The notes under the pieces were generated by a model. It saw only the letters and a list, made by a program, of their open reading frames with translations, searched no databases and was not told the origin of the DNA. This document shows positions 35,391 through 47,270 of a DNA stretch of 64,000 nucleotides, in pieces. Each line of letters starts with the position of its first letter. Position 1 is the first letter of the stretch. Location of the stretch: the NCBI GenBank assembly GCA_019358835.1, contig JAHHIH010000015.1, positions 92,943 to 156,942 on the forward strand, read 5' to 3'. The translations under genes and the position numbers were made by a program. The DNA comes from Tildeniella torsiva UHER 1998/13D. GTDB taxonomy: Bacteria > Cyanobacteriota > Cyanobacteriia > Phormidesmidales > Phormidesmidaceae.

Positions 35391-36492
35391 TTGGTTGTTG
35401 GCTATGTCTCAGCACCGCTACTAAGGCTTTTTCTTCAGCCGTTAAATCGAGATTGCTGGGAGACTCTGCTGCCTCGCGCCAGACGTCTAGCAGCCAGTCA
35501 GCCTCATAGGCTTGAGTGACAGTGGGGTGTACGTAAAAGTTGCGGCAGGTAGCGACCCGGTTGCCCAGGTGTTGGGCCGCCCCTTTGATGGCCTCGCGAA
35601 TGTTGGCCTGGGCCTGGGTTTTTGATGTGGGCTCCCCCAGTTCGTTGAGAATTTGGGCGGTGCAGGCGGTACCGGCCCAGGTGCGAAAATCTTTAGAGGT
35701 GAAGTCTTCACCGGTAATGGCTTGCAGGTAGCCGTTGACATCGTCGGAGCTGATGGCCTGGCGCTGACCTGCCTCATCTAGGTACTGAAACAGCTGTTGG
35801 CCAGGTAGGTCTTGGCAAAGCTTGATGGCGCGAGCCAGGCGGCGATCGCTGAGTTCAATCTCATGCTCAACCCCGCTTTTGCCGACAAAATTGAAGCAAA
35901 TTTTGCTGGCCCCCACCTCCACATGGCGGCTTTGCAGGGTGGTTAGCCCAAAGGACTGGTTCTGCTCTCGGTACTCGTCGTTGCCAATGCGAATCACGGT
36001 GGCGTCGAGCAGCCGCACGACAACCGCTAGCAGCTTTTCTCGCGATAGGCCGCGCTGGCGCAGATGGCCATCGGTAACCTCGCGAATGTGGGGGCGGGCA
36101 TAGCCGAAGGGAATCAGCCGGTCAAATTTGTTCTGGTTGCGCACGGTGCGCCAGTCGGGATGGTAGCGGTAGACCTTACGACCTTTGGCATCGCGACCGG
36201 TAGCTAGCAGGTGACCGTTGGGGAAGGGGCAAATCCACACGTCTTCCCAGGCGGGGGGAATGACCAGGGCTTTGAGCCGTTTAAGTTCGGCGGCGTCTGA
36301 GATGCGATCGCCCCTCTCATCAAAGTAGGTAAACCCCTTGCCGCTGCGCCGCCGCCCAAAACCGGGGCGATCGTCGCACACGTAGCGCAACCCAGCCGAA
36401 CGAGCCGCCTGGGCCGGTTCTTCAATCGTTACCGAAGGCAATGCCAACTCGGAATCTGCACTCTCTACAAGCTGATGTGAAACGGTAACCAT
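35386..36492 (-). CDS. DNA topoisomerase IB (poxvirus/bacterial type)
   Basis: 368 residues. N-terminal domain about 30-115 (LRYVCDDRPGFGRRRSGKGF, YRYHPDWRTVRNQNKFDRLI). Catalytic domain: RIGNDEYREQNQSFGLTTL with Arg, VGKSGVEHEIEL with Lys (about 205), DFRTWAGT with Arg, and the nucleophile Tyr320 in CRNFYVHPTV. It relaxes supercoils by a 3'-phosphotyrosyl intermediate without ATP. A degenerate second copy lies 800 bp upstream. In both, a short hairpin precedes the start (here 36507-36525). Confidence 0.95.
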   Translation of the reverse strand: MVTVSHQLVESADSELALPSVTIEEPAQAARSAGLRYVCDDRPGFGRRRSGKGFTYFDERGDRISDAAELKRLKALVIPPAWEDVWICPFPNGHLLATGRDAKGRKVYRYHPDWRTVRNQNKFDRLIPFGYARPHIREVTDGHLRQRGLSREKLLAVVVRLLDATVIRIGNDEYREQNQSFGLTTLQSRHVEVGASKICFNFVGKSGVEHEIELSDRRLARAIKLCQDLPGQQLFQYLDEAGQRQAISSDDVNGYLQAITGEDFTSKDFRTWAGTACTAQILNELGEPTSKTQAQANIREAIKGAAQHLGNRVATCRNFYVHPTVTQAYEADWLLDVWREAAESPSNLDLTAEEKALVAVLRHSQQPK

Positions 36493-36506
36493 TGAGGTTT
36501 TGAGCC

Positions 36507-36525
36507 GGGCAAATAGACATTGCCC
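36507..36525 (-). promoter_or_regulatory. Leader hairpin of topoisomerase IB
   Basis: GGGCAA (36507-36512) pairs with TTGCCC (36520-36525), 14 bp before the start codon. The equivalent hairpin in the second copy (37977-37996) has a stem one base pair longer. The remaining upstream sequence of both copies is also similar (CTCTAGCCT near 36588 and 38059). Confidence 0.5.
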
Positions 36526-36765
36526 ACCAGCTATAACCGCACTGATTCGGCAATATCCACAGTCTAGAAGGGGCGCTCAATGGGTTGGCTCTAGCCTGAG
36601 GATGGTTCCGTAACAGCTGTAGGAGTGGCATGCTCCCCTGCCTACCGGCCAATCCTGAGTTGACCCCAACGCTCAGGCTCAATCCAGAACGGGTAGTGGC
36701 TATTTGCACGTTATCAGAGTTGACATAATTGGGCACTCTAAATTCACCATTTGTCAACTACCGAA

Positions 36766-37014
36766 ATGTTTATTCAACGCGAAAAAAATAGCTTGGTATG
36801 GGGAGCCACCCTGGTGCTCGGGATGGGCATTCTCTTGGGCGGCGGCGCGGCGCGGGTTGAAAACCAAGCCTGTATCACATCAGAAACACTGCCTGGACAC
36901 TGCCTCACCGAAGCGCCCAAGGTTCGGGTGGCTCAAGGTATGTTCGGCGGCGTTTTTGCCAGCGGTGGCGCACTGCTGATGATTGATCTGTTGGGAAGGC
37001 TTTCAAAACGTTGA
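36766..37014 (+). CDS. Small two-helix membrane protein of unknown function
   Basis: 82 residues from MFIQREKNSLVWG; a TTG five codons earlier is possible. Helix 1 is WGATLVLGMGILLGGGAA. Then comes an extracytoplasmic-type loop with two Cys 12 residues apart (NQACITSETLPGHCLTE) that could form a disulfide. Helix 2 is MFGGVFASGGALLMIDLLG, followed by a basic end. The hydrophobic pattern and charges look like a real small membrane protein. There is no recognisable family and no strong ribosome-binding site. It lies between the two topoisomerase IB copies on the opposite strand. Confidence 0.5.
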   Translation: MFIQREKNSLVWGATLVLGMGILLGGGAARVENQACITSETLPGHCLTEAPKVRVAQGMFGGVFASGGALLMIDLLGRLSKR

Positions 37015-37135
37015 TCAAGCGTGTCTGAGGGTTAGGCGCAAGAAGTATTAAAAGGTTGTGACCAGGCTTTCTGGAGCAATGCCTATAACTATGGGGATGG
37101 CCTCGTGTTTCAATGCCGATCGGCCCCTTGCAGGA

Positions 37136-37317
37136 CGTAGCACTGCGAGCCGCAACGGCGCGGGCTTCCTCCGCCATGCGGCGGGCTTCGGGGAGATCGC
37201 CCTGGTCGCGGCGAAGGCGGACGAGGTCGATCAGGATATCGGCTTCTTGATCAACCAGGTTGATGGCGCGGCAGCGGCGGAGGGCTTCGCTGAGGTGGTG
37301 GTCGCTGGCGGAGAGAT
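37136..37317 (-). pseudogene. TPR-type gene fragment fused to the topoisomerase IB remnant
   Basis: In frame with the preceding topoisomerase piece, about 60 residues have TPR character: SEALRRCRAINLVDQEADIL and DLVRLRRDQGDLPEARRMAE, followed by EARAVAARS. This is the pattern of repeats in large cyanobacterial NB-ARC/TPR regulators. Beyond it the frame becomes random. No start or intact repeat protein exists here. It is a remnant brought next to the broken topoisomerase gene by rearrangement. Confidence 0.6.
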
Positions 37318-37962
37318 TGCTAAGTTCAATCTCGTGCTCAACACCGCTTTTGCCGACGAAATGGAAGCAGATTTTGCTAGACCCCACCTCCACATGGTGA
37401 TTTCGCAGGGTAGTCAGCCCAAAGAACTGGTTTTGCTCTCGGCACTTGTCGTTGCCAATGCGAATCACGGTGGCGTCGAGCAGCCGCACGACAACCGCCA
37501 GCAGCTTTTCTCGCGACAGGCCGCGCTGGCGCAGGTGTCTATCGGTAACCTCGCGAATTAGGGGGCAGGCGTAGGCAAAGGGAATCAGCCGATCAAACTT
37601 GGTCTGGTTACGAACGGTGCGCCAGTTGGGATAGTAGCGATACTGCTTGCGACCTTTGGCGTCGCGCCCCGTAGCCAGCAGATGACCGTTGGGGGAGGGG
37701 CAGATCCATACCGTCTCCCAAGTGGGTGAATCACCAGGGTCTTAATTCGCTTCAGCTGGTCGGGGTCGGAGATGCGATCGCCCCTCTTGTCAAAGTAGAC
37801 GACCCCCTTACCGCTGCGCCGCCGGCCCCAACCGGGGCGATCGTTGCAGATGTAGCGCAGCCCAGCAACCCGAGCCGACTGAGCTGGTTCCTCAACAGTT
37901 ACCGAGGACAACGCCAGAGTGGGGGCTGCACCATCAACGAGAGGAGGCGAGGTTGTAGCCAT
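37318..37962 (-). pseudogene. Truncated, frameshifted topoisomerase IB copy
   Basis: From ATG at 37962 the protein follows the intact enzyme (LRYICNDRPGWGRRRSGKGV, YFDKRGDRISDPDQLKRIKT) up to LVIHP. A one-base deletion near 37725 then shifts the frame. The homologous sequence continues in the other frame (ETVWICPSPNGHLLATGRDA, LLDATVIRIGND, VGKSGVEHEIELS). It stops at the residue equivalent to about 215, so the DFRTW arginine and nucleophile Tyr are missing. The duplication also includes about 100 bp of upstream DNA. It cannot encode a topoisomerase. Confidence 0.88.
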
Positions 37963-38470
37963 TCAGGTTTTGGATCGGGCAAATTAGATTTTGCCCACCG
38001 GCAATTAACGCGCTGGTCCGGCATTTCTTTTAGGCTAAAGGACGTTAAAGACCCGCTGGCTCTAGCCTAAGTATGTCTTCAGGCTCAACTAGCTCACATC
38101 CGCGAATGGCTAGTAGGCAGGCTTAACTAGGCAAATATAGTCAAAGTAAGCGAGCCACGTCTGGCAATACACCTTCGTCTGTGACTGACAAGTTAAACCC
38201 ACCACAACAGACCATCTCGCCAGTAAAGGCTTGAATTTCATACCAGCATTCTACGGAGCAAAGTTCACTAATAACTGAAGCTATCGTAAATTTACTGAAA
38301 GAACGATTCTTAGTCGCCCTGTATCTGGCAGATTTTCTACAGGTTGAAAAGCGCTACTTGGCTGCGATCGCTCCACCGTTTAGCCCCTCAGATAAAGCAT
38401 AGCCCTGTCTGCGATCGACCTTATAACTAGCGCCCTTGCTGGACCAGCAGCTGTTTTAGGAGAGACTCGC
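37963..38470. other. Intergenic region upstream of FG-GAP protein gene
   Basis: 508 bp. The first 110 bp repeat the leader of the intact topoisomerase gene, including the hairpin GGGCAAA / TTTGCCC (37977-37996). An open frame at about 38240-38401 encodes a plausible helical peptide ending YLAAIAPPFSPSDKA but has no ATG, GTG or TTG in a sensible place. AGGAGAG at 38458-38464 is the ribosome-binding site of the next gene. Confidence 0.5.
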
Positions 38471-40162
38471 ATGTCATATACTACAGGCCCGTTTCGCTTT
38501 TCATCTACTATTTATGACCCTGCCATCAATCCTGACCCCTTGGCAGGCGGTTTTTTGACCTACGGCCAGCTGCCGACCTTTCCAGTTTTTGTGCAGGCAT
38601 TTCCGCCCAGCAGCATCTCAGATATCACCGATGTCTTTGAGGTCGCACCTCTCAGCCGAGTCCTTAGCAGTGCAGGGGTTCAACTCAACACTAGAGGAAC
38701 GCGGCTGGCAATTTCGCCGGGCTACAATCCCATGGCCTACTATCTCTCAGACGGGGTGACTAAAATCCCCACCGGACGGTTTTTAACGCCTACTGCCAAC
38801 CAGGGCTACGCTGGATTCACTAACTACAGCATCGACCTTGACTTCGAAAACGTTGATATTTTCAACTTTAACCTTGACTCGGCCAGCTTAGTATCGGTTA
38901 GTCAATCGTTTCCAACTTTAAACCCAGATCAGGGCTTTAGCATTGAGTTTGATTTAGCCATTGCCTACGAGCAGAGCAATCCCAATCGAGCCGGGTTTAG
39001 CTTCACTTTAATCAGTAACGAGCTCGACAAAGGGGCTGAATTTGGCTTTAAAGAAGCTGGTGTTAACAGCGACTATATTTTTATTCAAAACGCTAACCTC
39101 AACACGGCTAGCGAGGGTGAAAAGAGCACAGTTGCCTTAGAAATCAGCGACAAAAACCAATACCGAGTTACCTTTAAAGGCGATCGCTATTCGCTAGCGG
39201 TAAACGATGTAACTCTACTGACGGGGTTACTGCGTGACTACAGCTTTGATCCGACTAGCAGTAATCCTCCCTTTCCCGCTTCAATTAACCCCTACGAAAC
39301 CGAGAATTTTCTCTTCTTCGGTGATAACACTGACCAAGGCTATGCCGACTTCACCCTAGGCAGAGTTGCCATTATTACCCCTCCCCTTGTGCCCAGTTCT
39401 CCAGACTTTGACGGCAATGAAGTCGCCGATATTGTCTGGCGCAACCAAGCGGGAGGAAAAGTCGGCCTCTGGTTGATGATCGGCACTAACGTTTCCAGCA
39501 ACGTTGTTTCCAGCGTGGATTTCATTAGCCCTGAAGTTGAAGCAGCGTGGGACATCAAAGCCGTAGGTGATTTAAATAGTGACGGCAACCCCGACCTGGT
39601 TTGGCAACACAAATTTTCTAACCAAGCCGCTGTTTGGCTCATGGATGGAATAAATCTTTTATCGGGTGAAGTATTAGACGATGTTGGCCCAGACTGGAAG
39701 GTAGTTGAAGCCGGCGATTTTAATAACGATGGTAAGGACGACCTTTTATGGCGACATGCCATCTCCGGTGAAAATGCCGTCTGGCTAATGAATGGTACTG
39801 AGCGCATCTCCGGCGAACTAATTACTCCCGTCGCTGACCTAAATTGGGAAGTAGGAGCAGTGGGAGATTTCTCTAACGACGGCGATGTAGATATTTTCTG
39901 GCGGCACCGCACCGCCGGCACCAATGTGTTTTGGAGAATGGATAGCACAAGCCTCATCGAGGGTATCGCAGCCACCGCCGCCCCGGCCGAGTGGCAGGCT
40001 CAAGGTGCGGCTGACTTTAATCAAGATGGCGAATTAGATATTCTCTGGCAGAACCGCACCACGGGAGAAAATGTAGTCTGGCTGATGGACGACTTTACCT
40101 TCGGCCGAGGTGGCGTACTACCCACCGTAGATCCCGCAGCGGGCTGGACATCTACGGTATGA
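38471..40162 (+). CDS. FG-GAP/VCBS repeat protein with N-terminal lectin-like domain
   Basis: 563 residues, with AGGAGAG before the start. Residues 1-305 form a beta-rich domain ending NFLFFGDNTDQGYADFTLGR, like choice-of-anchor (Laminin-G/lectin-like) domains of cyanobacterial exoproteins. Residues 310-563 hold five Ca-binding-type FG-GAP repeats with DFDGNEVADIVWRN, DLNSDGNPDLVWQH, DFNNDGKDDLLWRH, DFSNDGDVDIFWRH and DFNQDGELDILWQN, each followed by a WLMDG-like strand. There is no signal peptide, no C-terminal sorting motif and no nearby secretion genes, so export (perhaps type I) is only inferred. Confidence 0.85.
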   Translation: MSYTTGPFRFSSTIYDPAINPDPLAGGFLTYGQLPTFPVFVQAFPPSSISDITDVFEVAPLSRVLSSAGVQLNTRGTRLAISPGYNPMAYYLSDGVTKIPTGRFLTPTANQGYAGFTNYSIDLDFENVDIFNFNLDSASLVSVSQSFPTLNPDQGFSIEFDLAIAYEQSNPNRAGFSFTLISNELDKGAEFGFKEAGVNSDYIFIQNANLNTASEGEKSTVALEISDKNQYRVTFKGDRYSLAVNDVTLLTGLLRDYSFDPTSSNPPFPASINPYETENFLFFGDNTDQGYADFTLGRVAIITPPLVPSSPDFDGNEVADIVWRNQAGGKVGLWLMIGTNVSSNVVSSVDFISPEVEAAWDIKAVGDLNSDGNPDLVWQHKFSNQAAVWLMDGINLLSGEVLDDVGPDWKVVEAGDFNNDGKDDLLWRHAISGENAVWLMNGTERISGELITPVADLNWEVGAVGDFSNDGDVDIFWRHRTAGTNVFWRMDSTSLIEGIAATAAPAEWQAQGAADFNQDGELDILWQNRTTGENVVWLMDDFTFGRGGVLPTVDPAAGWTSTV

Positions 40163-40205
40163 CCCAGGCCAAGCGCCTGCAATCTCACGATAAGGCAGCT
40201 CTAGT

Positions 40206-43706
<3,501 letters not shown>

Positions 43707-44006
43707 AGAAGCGCTACGGGGAAATTGGAATGCACAAACACCCCTCGACTTTGCAGCCAGGGGATTTGAGAACGGAAATAGTAGACCCGCCTCACGTTAC
43801 TTATTGTAATGAGGCCTGCTGCGGTTTAGGGTGAGTCGGGGGACGAGTTTTTGAAGGGGCAGGAACATTTAGCCCGGTTAGGATGACGCTATGTCTATAG
43901 CGTGGCTTGCAGTAGTGCAGTGATTAAATCTCAATCCTGCTATTACCTGAACTCGGCTTGTTAGACCGGTTGCGATGCGATTGAGGATAATTTAGTTGGA
44001 ACACTC
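43707..44006. other. Intergenic region upstream of mfd
   Basis: About 300 bp with two neat hairpins. The first is GCCTCA-cg-TTAC / GTAA-TGAGGC (43789-43815). The second is ACGCTAT-gtct-ATAGCGT (43886-43903). They could be leader structures for mfd or operator-like sites. No gene is seen. Confidence 0.45.
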
Positions 44007-44447
44007 TCAGTCAGTGTAGATGCGCTCTACCGAGAAATCGTTGATCGTGTCTTCGAAGCGGTTAAACGTGATGCGCATTTCGTCGTAGGCTCGAGCGGTG
44101 GAGACACCGCCTGGAGTGGGGCACTGCACCTGGAGCAACGTTTGAAATGATTCGTACTCGGTGTGGGTGTACAGGGTCTTTTCGCACACGGGGCTGATGA
44201 ACCCTTCAATGGCGAGCTGGTTCAGCGCCGCTACCCCCATCGGGCTTTGCAGCACAAAGTGCCAGATCAGCGCCTGGTCGTCTTCGCTGGCGGGTTGCCA
44301 CACCTCAGGTAGGGCAGTCTCGGCGGACGCTTGGGCCTGGGTAGTCTCGGCTTGGATAACTCGCGGGGCCAGTGCTGCCCCAAACACCCATACCCCAACC
44401 CCAGCCGCTAGGCCCACCCACCGCCGCAAAATCTTTTGTGTAATCAT
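44007..44447 (-). CDS. Secreted hypothetical protein
   Basis: 146 residues from MITQKILRRWVGLAAG with AAGGAAA about 6 nt upstream; the 18-codon extension is unlikely. The signal peptide RRWVGLAAGVGVWVFGAALA probably ends near QAETTQA. The mature part is acidic and contains a Cys pair (SPVCEKTLY, LQVQCPTPGG) likely to form a disulfide. I do not recognise a family. The same strand carries msrB upstream, separated by a strong terminator, so it is likely transcribed alone. Confidence 0.75.
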   Translation of the reverse strand: MITQKILRRWVGLAAGVGVWVFGAALAPRVIQAETTQAQASAETALPEVWQPASEDDQALIWHFVLQSPMGVAALNQLAIEGFISPVCEKTLYTHTEYESFQTLLQVQCPTPGGVSTARAYDEMRITFNRFEDTINDFSVERIYTD

Positions 44448-44528
44448 GGCTATTTCCTTGAGCTGTTGCCCCATTTTAGGCAGGGGCAAGATCGCCACCA
44501 CACCGGGTTACGAGATTTGCAACAGCAA

Positions 44529-44560
44529 GCCCCCGCTGTGGCCTAGGCCACAGCGGGGGC
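44529..44560 (-). terminator. Perfect 16-bp palindrome downstream of msrB
   Basis: GCCCCCGCTGTGGCCT is followed directly by its reverse complement. On the minus strand the stem is followed by TTGCTGTTG, only mildly T-rich. It lies 21 bp after the msrB stop and separates it from the secreted-protein gene. Confidence 0.8.
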
Positions 44561-44580
44561 AGAGATAGTCTTGAGAATGT

Positions 44581-45096
44581 CTAAGCTTGCTCGGGCACAA
44601 ACTCTAGGGAGACACCGTTCATGCAGTAGCGCTGGCTGGTGGGGGCGGGGCCGTCGGGGAAGACGTGGCCAAGGTGACCGCCGCAGGTGGCGCAGTGGAC
44701 TTCTACGCGGGTCATAAAGAAGGAGCGGTCGGTGGTAGTGGCGATCGCCCCCTCAATTGGCGCATAGAAGCTGGGCCAGCCAGTGCCGCTGTTGAACTTA
44801 GTGTCAGAGGTGAACAAAGGGGTGCCGCAGCCCGAGCATTTAAAGGTGCCGGGTTCGTAGACTTTGTCGAGGGGGCTAGAACCGGCCCGCTCGGTGCCGT
44901 GCTTGCGCAGCACGCGAAACTGCTCGGGGGTGAGCTGCTCGCGCCACTGGTCTTCGGTTTTGTTGACGGTAAATTGCTCGTTGGTAGTGGCCATAGTATC
45001 GAGTTGGTTGGAGAAAACTTCAGCGGTGAAATTGCTCAAAAGCCAGGTGCCGCCTACAACGGCGGTGCCCGCTTCCAGTAGCCTGCGTCGCTTCAT
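44581..45096 (-). CDS. msrB: Peptide-methionine (R)-S-oxide reductase MsrB, exported form
   Basis: 171 residues. The N-terminus MKRRRLLEAGTAVVGGTWLL has an Arg-rich, Tat-like leader, so the enzyme is probably periplasmic or lumenal; an internal Met at residue 35 would give a cytoplasmic form. The catalytic domain (about 40-171) has two zinc CxxC pairs (FKCSGCGTPLF, VHCATCGGHLGHVFPDGPAP), GTGWPSFYAPI, and catalytic Cys in RYCMNGVSLEF. It reduces methionine-R-sulfoxide in oxidised proteins. Confidence 0.95.
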   Translation of the reverse strand: MKRRRLLEAGTAVVGGTWLLSNFTAEVFSNQLDTMATTNEQFTVNKTEDQWREQLTPEQFRVLRKHGTERAGSSPLDKVYEPGTFKCSGCGTPLFTSDTKFNSGTGWPSFYAPIEGAIATTTDRSFFMTRVEVHCATCGGHLGHVFPDGPAPTSQRYCMNGVSLEFVPEQA

Positions 45097-45296
45097 TGCG
45101 GTAACAGTAGGGGATCGTGAGGTCTGACAATTGCCAATCGTGCGGGTGGCAGAGCCTCGTTTTATTTAACTTAACGTATCTGCCCGCAGCCCCGCTGATA
45201 GCCCCCTGAGAATTTGGTTCGATTCCCCTGAACCCGCTTTCTTTAGTAGGCTATGACTACTATTGCTTTACCCTCAGGGATTGCCGCCGCGCCCCT

Positions 45297-46532
45297 ATGC
45301 CAACCGTCACCTCTGCTCCCTCACTGCGTCGTCGCGACCAGGCCTGGCCCTTTTGGCCGGTGGTGCCTCTCTATCCCTATGGGCAGCGGCCGACCCAGCG
45401 GGTGGAGGTGGTCAAAGACCAGGTGTGGACCTTTGAGCAGTTCCAGGGCATTTTTTATGTGGTTGTGCCCATTCGCATGACGGTGGTGCGGCTGCAACCC
45501 ACGGGCCTGCTGGTGTACTCGCCCGTGGCCCCAACGCCCGAGTGTGTGGCCCTGCTGCGGGAGTTAGAAGATCGCTACGGCCCGGTGAAGTACATCGTCC
45601 TGTCCACGGTGACGGGGATTGAGCATAAGGTATTTGTCGGCCCCTTTGCCCGCAAGTTTCCTCGGGCCCAGGTGTATGTGACGCCGCATCAGTGGAGCTT
45701 TCCGCTCAATTTACCGCTGCCCTGGCTGGGGCTACCGCGCGATCGCACCCATCTGCTCCCTGCCGAAAGCGCCCAAGCTCCCTTTGCCGACCAGGTTGAC
45801 TACGCTCTGCTGAGCCCGATCGATCTGGGGCTGGGACCGTTTGGTGAGACCGCCTGCTTCCATCGGGCCAGCCGCACGCTGATGCTCACCGATGCGATCG
45901 TGGCGATTCCGGCAGAACCGCCCGCCATTGTGCAGATCGACCCGTTTCCGCTGCTGTTTCACGCCCGAGATAGCGCCGCTGAAACCATAGTGGACACCCC
46001 CGCCAATCGGCGCAAGGGTTGGCAGCGGATTGCGCTGTTTGCCTTTTATTTTCGTCCCAGTACGCTGGATGTGGCTACTACAGGGGAGATGTGGCGAGAG
46101 GCGAAGCAGGCTCCGGTGCGATCGCGCCAGCACTACTTCGGCTTCTATCCCTTTCGCTGGCGGCCCGACTGGCCACAGTCCTTTGCGGCACTGCACCAGG
46201 GTGGCCAGCTACAGGTAGCCCCAATTCTCAAAACTCTGATCTTCAACCGGGGACCAGAGGCCGTTTTAGACTGGGCAAAAAGGGTAGCTACCTGGCAGTT
46301 TGAGCAAATTATTCCCGCTCATTTAGAGGCTCCGATTACGGCTACTCCAGCGCAGTTTCTACAGGCGTTTGATTTCTTGCGGTTAGACCCATCCTCCGAA
46401 GCCAGCCCGGCTCTGCCAGCGGCAGATTTTGAACTGTTGCAGCAAATTGAAAGACTGCTGCTCAGTCGGGGTATTGCTCGACCTCGTCAGCCCCTGCTGA
46501 ATTCCCAGGAGAGCAAAAAAAGAGAGGCCTAG
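45297..46532 (+). CDS. DUF4336 domain protein
   Basis: 411 residues. The DUF4336 domain occupies about 25-370: WPFWPVVPLYPYGQRPTQRV, MTVVRLQPTGLLVYSPVAPT, and the metallo-beta-lactamase-like strand KYIVLSTVTGIEHKVFVGPF followed by TPHQWSFPLNLP. The fold resembles a hydrolase lacking the full HxHxDH motif. The family is common in cyanobacteria and plants; its function is unknown. A terminator hairpin overlaps the stop codon. Confidence 0.88.
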   Translation: MPTVTSAPSLRRRDQAWPFWPVVPLYPYGQRPTQRVEVVKDQVWTFEQFQGIFYVVVPIRMTVVRLQPTGLLVYSPVAPTPECVALLRELEDRYGPVKYIVLSTVTGIEHKVFVGPFARKFPRAQVYVTPHQWSFPLNLPLPWLGLPRDRTHLLPAESAQAPFADQVDYALLSPIDLGLGPFGETACFHRASRTLMLTDAIVAIPAEPPAIVQIDPFPLLFHARDSAAETIVDTPANRRKGWQRIALFAFYFRPSTLDVATTGEMWREAKQAPVRSRQHYFGFYPFRWRPDWPQSFAALHQGGQLQVAPILKTLIFNRGPEAVLDWAKRVATWQFEQIIPAHLEAPITATPAQFLQAFDFLRLDPSSEASPALPAADFELLQQIERLLLSRGIARPRQPLLNSQESKKREA

Positions 46533-46558
46533 GGGCCTCTGCTCTAAGGGGATTTTTT
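46523..46558 (+). terminator. Intrinsic terminator after the DUF4336 gene
   Basis: Stem AGAGGCC / GGCCTCT with loop TAGG, then after 12 nt a run of six T (46553-46558). An A-run before the stem allows use from the opposite strand for the convergent gene. Confidence 0.75.
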
Positions 46559-46589
46559 AAACTAGAAACTTGGATTATAGTAACCCAAG

Positions 46590-47195
46590 CTACTCGGCCA
46601 TAGTCTCCATTTTCGCAGAAATTTTCTCTTTGATTTCCTCAAGACTGGGCATAAACTCTTTCTTCTTCTCAAGGCCCAGCTTCACCTTTTCAGCAATTTC
46701 TTCAGGGGTTAGGGCCATCTCAGAACCAGGCGCATCGGGAGCAAAGGCTTTCTTACTCTTCATGCCCGCCTTAATTTTCTCGGCAATTTCATCAGGAGTG
46801 GGTATGAACATCTCCTTCTTGTTCATGAAGACTTCTTTTTTTTGCTCTGGGGTGAGGGCAGCAAACAGAGCCCCTTTGGGCGCAGTCTTCATCGTGGCTG
46901 CTAGTTCTGACTTTTGCTGAAGCGTTAGCGCCATGGACTTAAAAGCCTTGCGTAAGCTTAGACCATCCTGAATCGCCTGCTCAAATTTTTCTCGCTGTTC
47001 AGGAAAGAGTATGCTCTCAATTTCAGGCACGTATTTTGACTTCAGTTCTTCCATTAGTGCCTCTTGTCCAGAGGTCAACTCTATATCATTGAAAAATGGT
47101 ATCGAAAACGGAAGTGGACTAGCGCTGGCGGGTTGAGCCACCAGAGAAAGGGCAATCAAGGTGCACAGCACAACGGCTAACAACTTTCGTAACAT
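46590..47195 (-). CDS. Secreted protein with repeated LTPE-type helices
   Basis: 201 residues. Signal peptide MLRKLLAVVLCTLIALSLVA with probable cleavage after ASA. The mature protein is helical. It contains loosely repeated motifs: ALTLQQKSELAATMK, ALTPEQKKEVFMNKKEMF, PTPDEIAEKIKAGMKSKKAF, ALTPEEIAEKVKLGLEKKKE. The LTPEQ element recalls Spy/CpxP periplasmic chaperones, but spacing differs and homology is unproven. It is Lys- and Met-rich. It lies downstream of the DUF1275 gene on the same strand (75-bp gap). Confidence 0.75.
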   Translation of the reverse strand: MLRKLLAVVLCTLIALSLVAQPASASPLPFSIPFFNDIELTSGQEALMEELKSKYVPEIESILFPEQREKFEQAIQDGLSLRKAFKSMALTLQQKSELAATMKTAPKGALFAALTPEQKKEVFMNKKEMFIPTPDEIAEKIKAGMKSKKAFAPDAPGSEMALTPEEIAEKVKLGLEKKKEFMPSLEEIKEKISAKMETMAE

Positions 47196-47270
47196 GCTTA
47201 GGTAATCTCCGTATTAGCTAACACAATGCAAGTTAAACGTTATTGAACTGGCTTGCCCAGTTAGGGCTAT

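Noticed and set aside
38237..38404. Open frame encoding a plausible helical peptide before the FG-GAP gene
   Set aside because: No ATG, GTG or TTG start at a usable position and no ribosome-binding site.
45205..45235. GGTTCGATTC, resembling a tRNA T-loop
   Set aside because: The flanking bases do not form T, anticodon or acceptor stems, and no CCA end is present.
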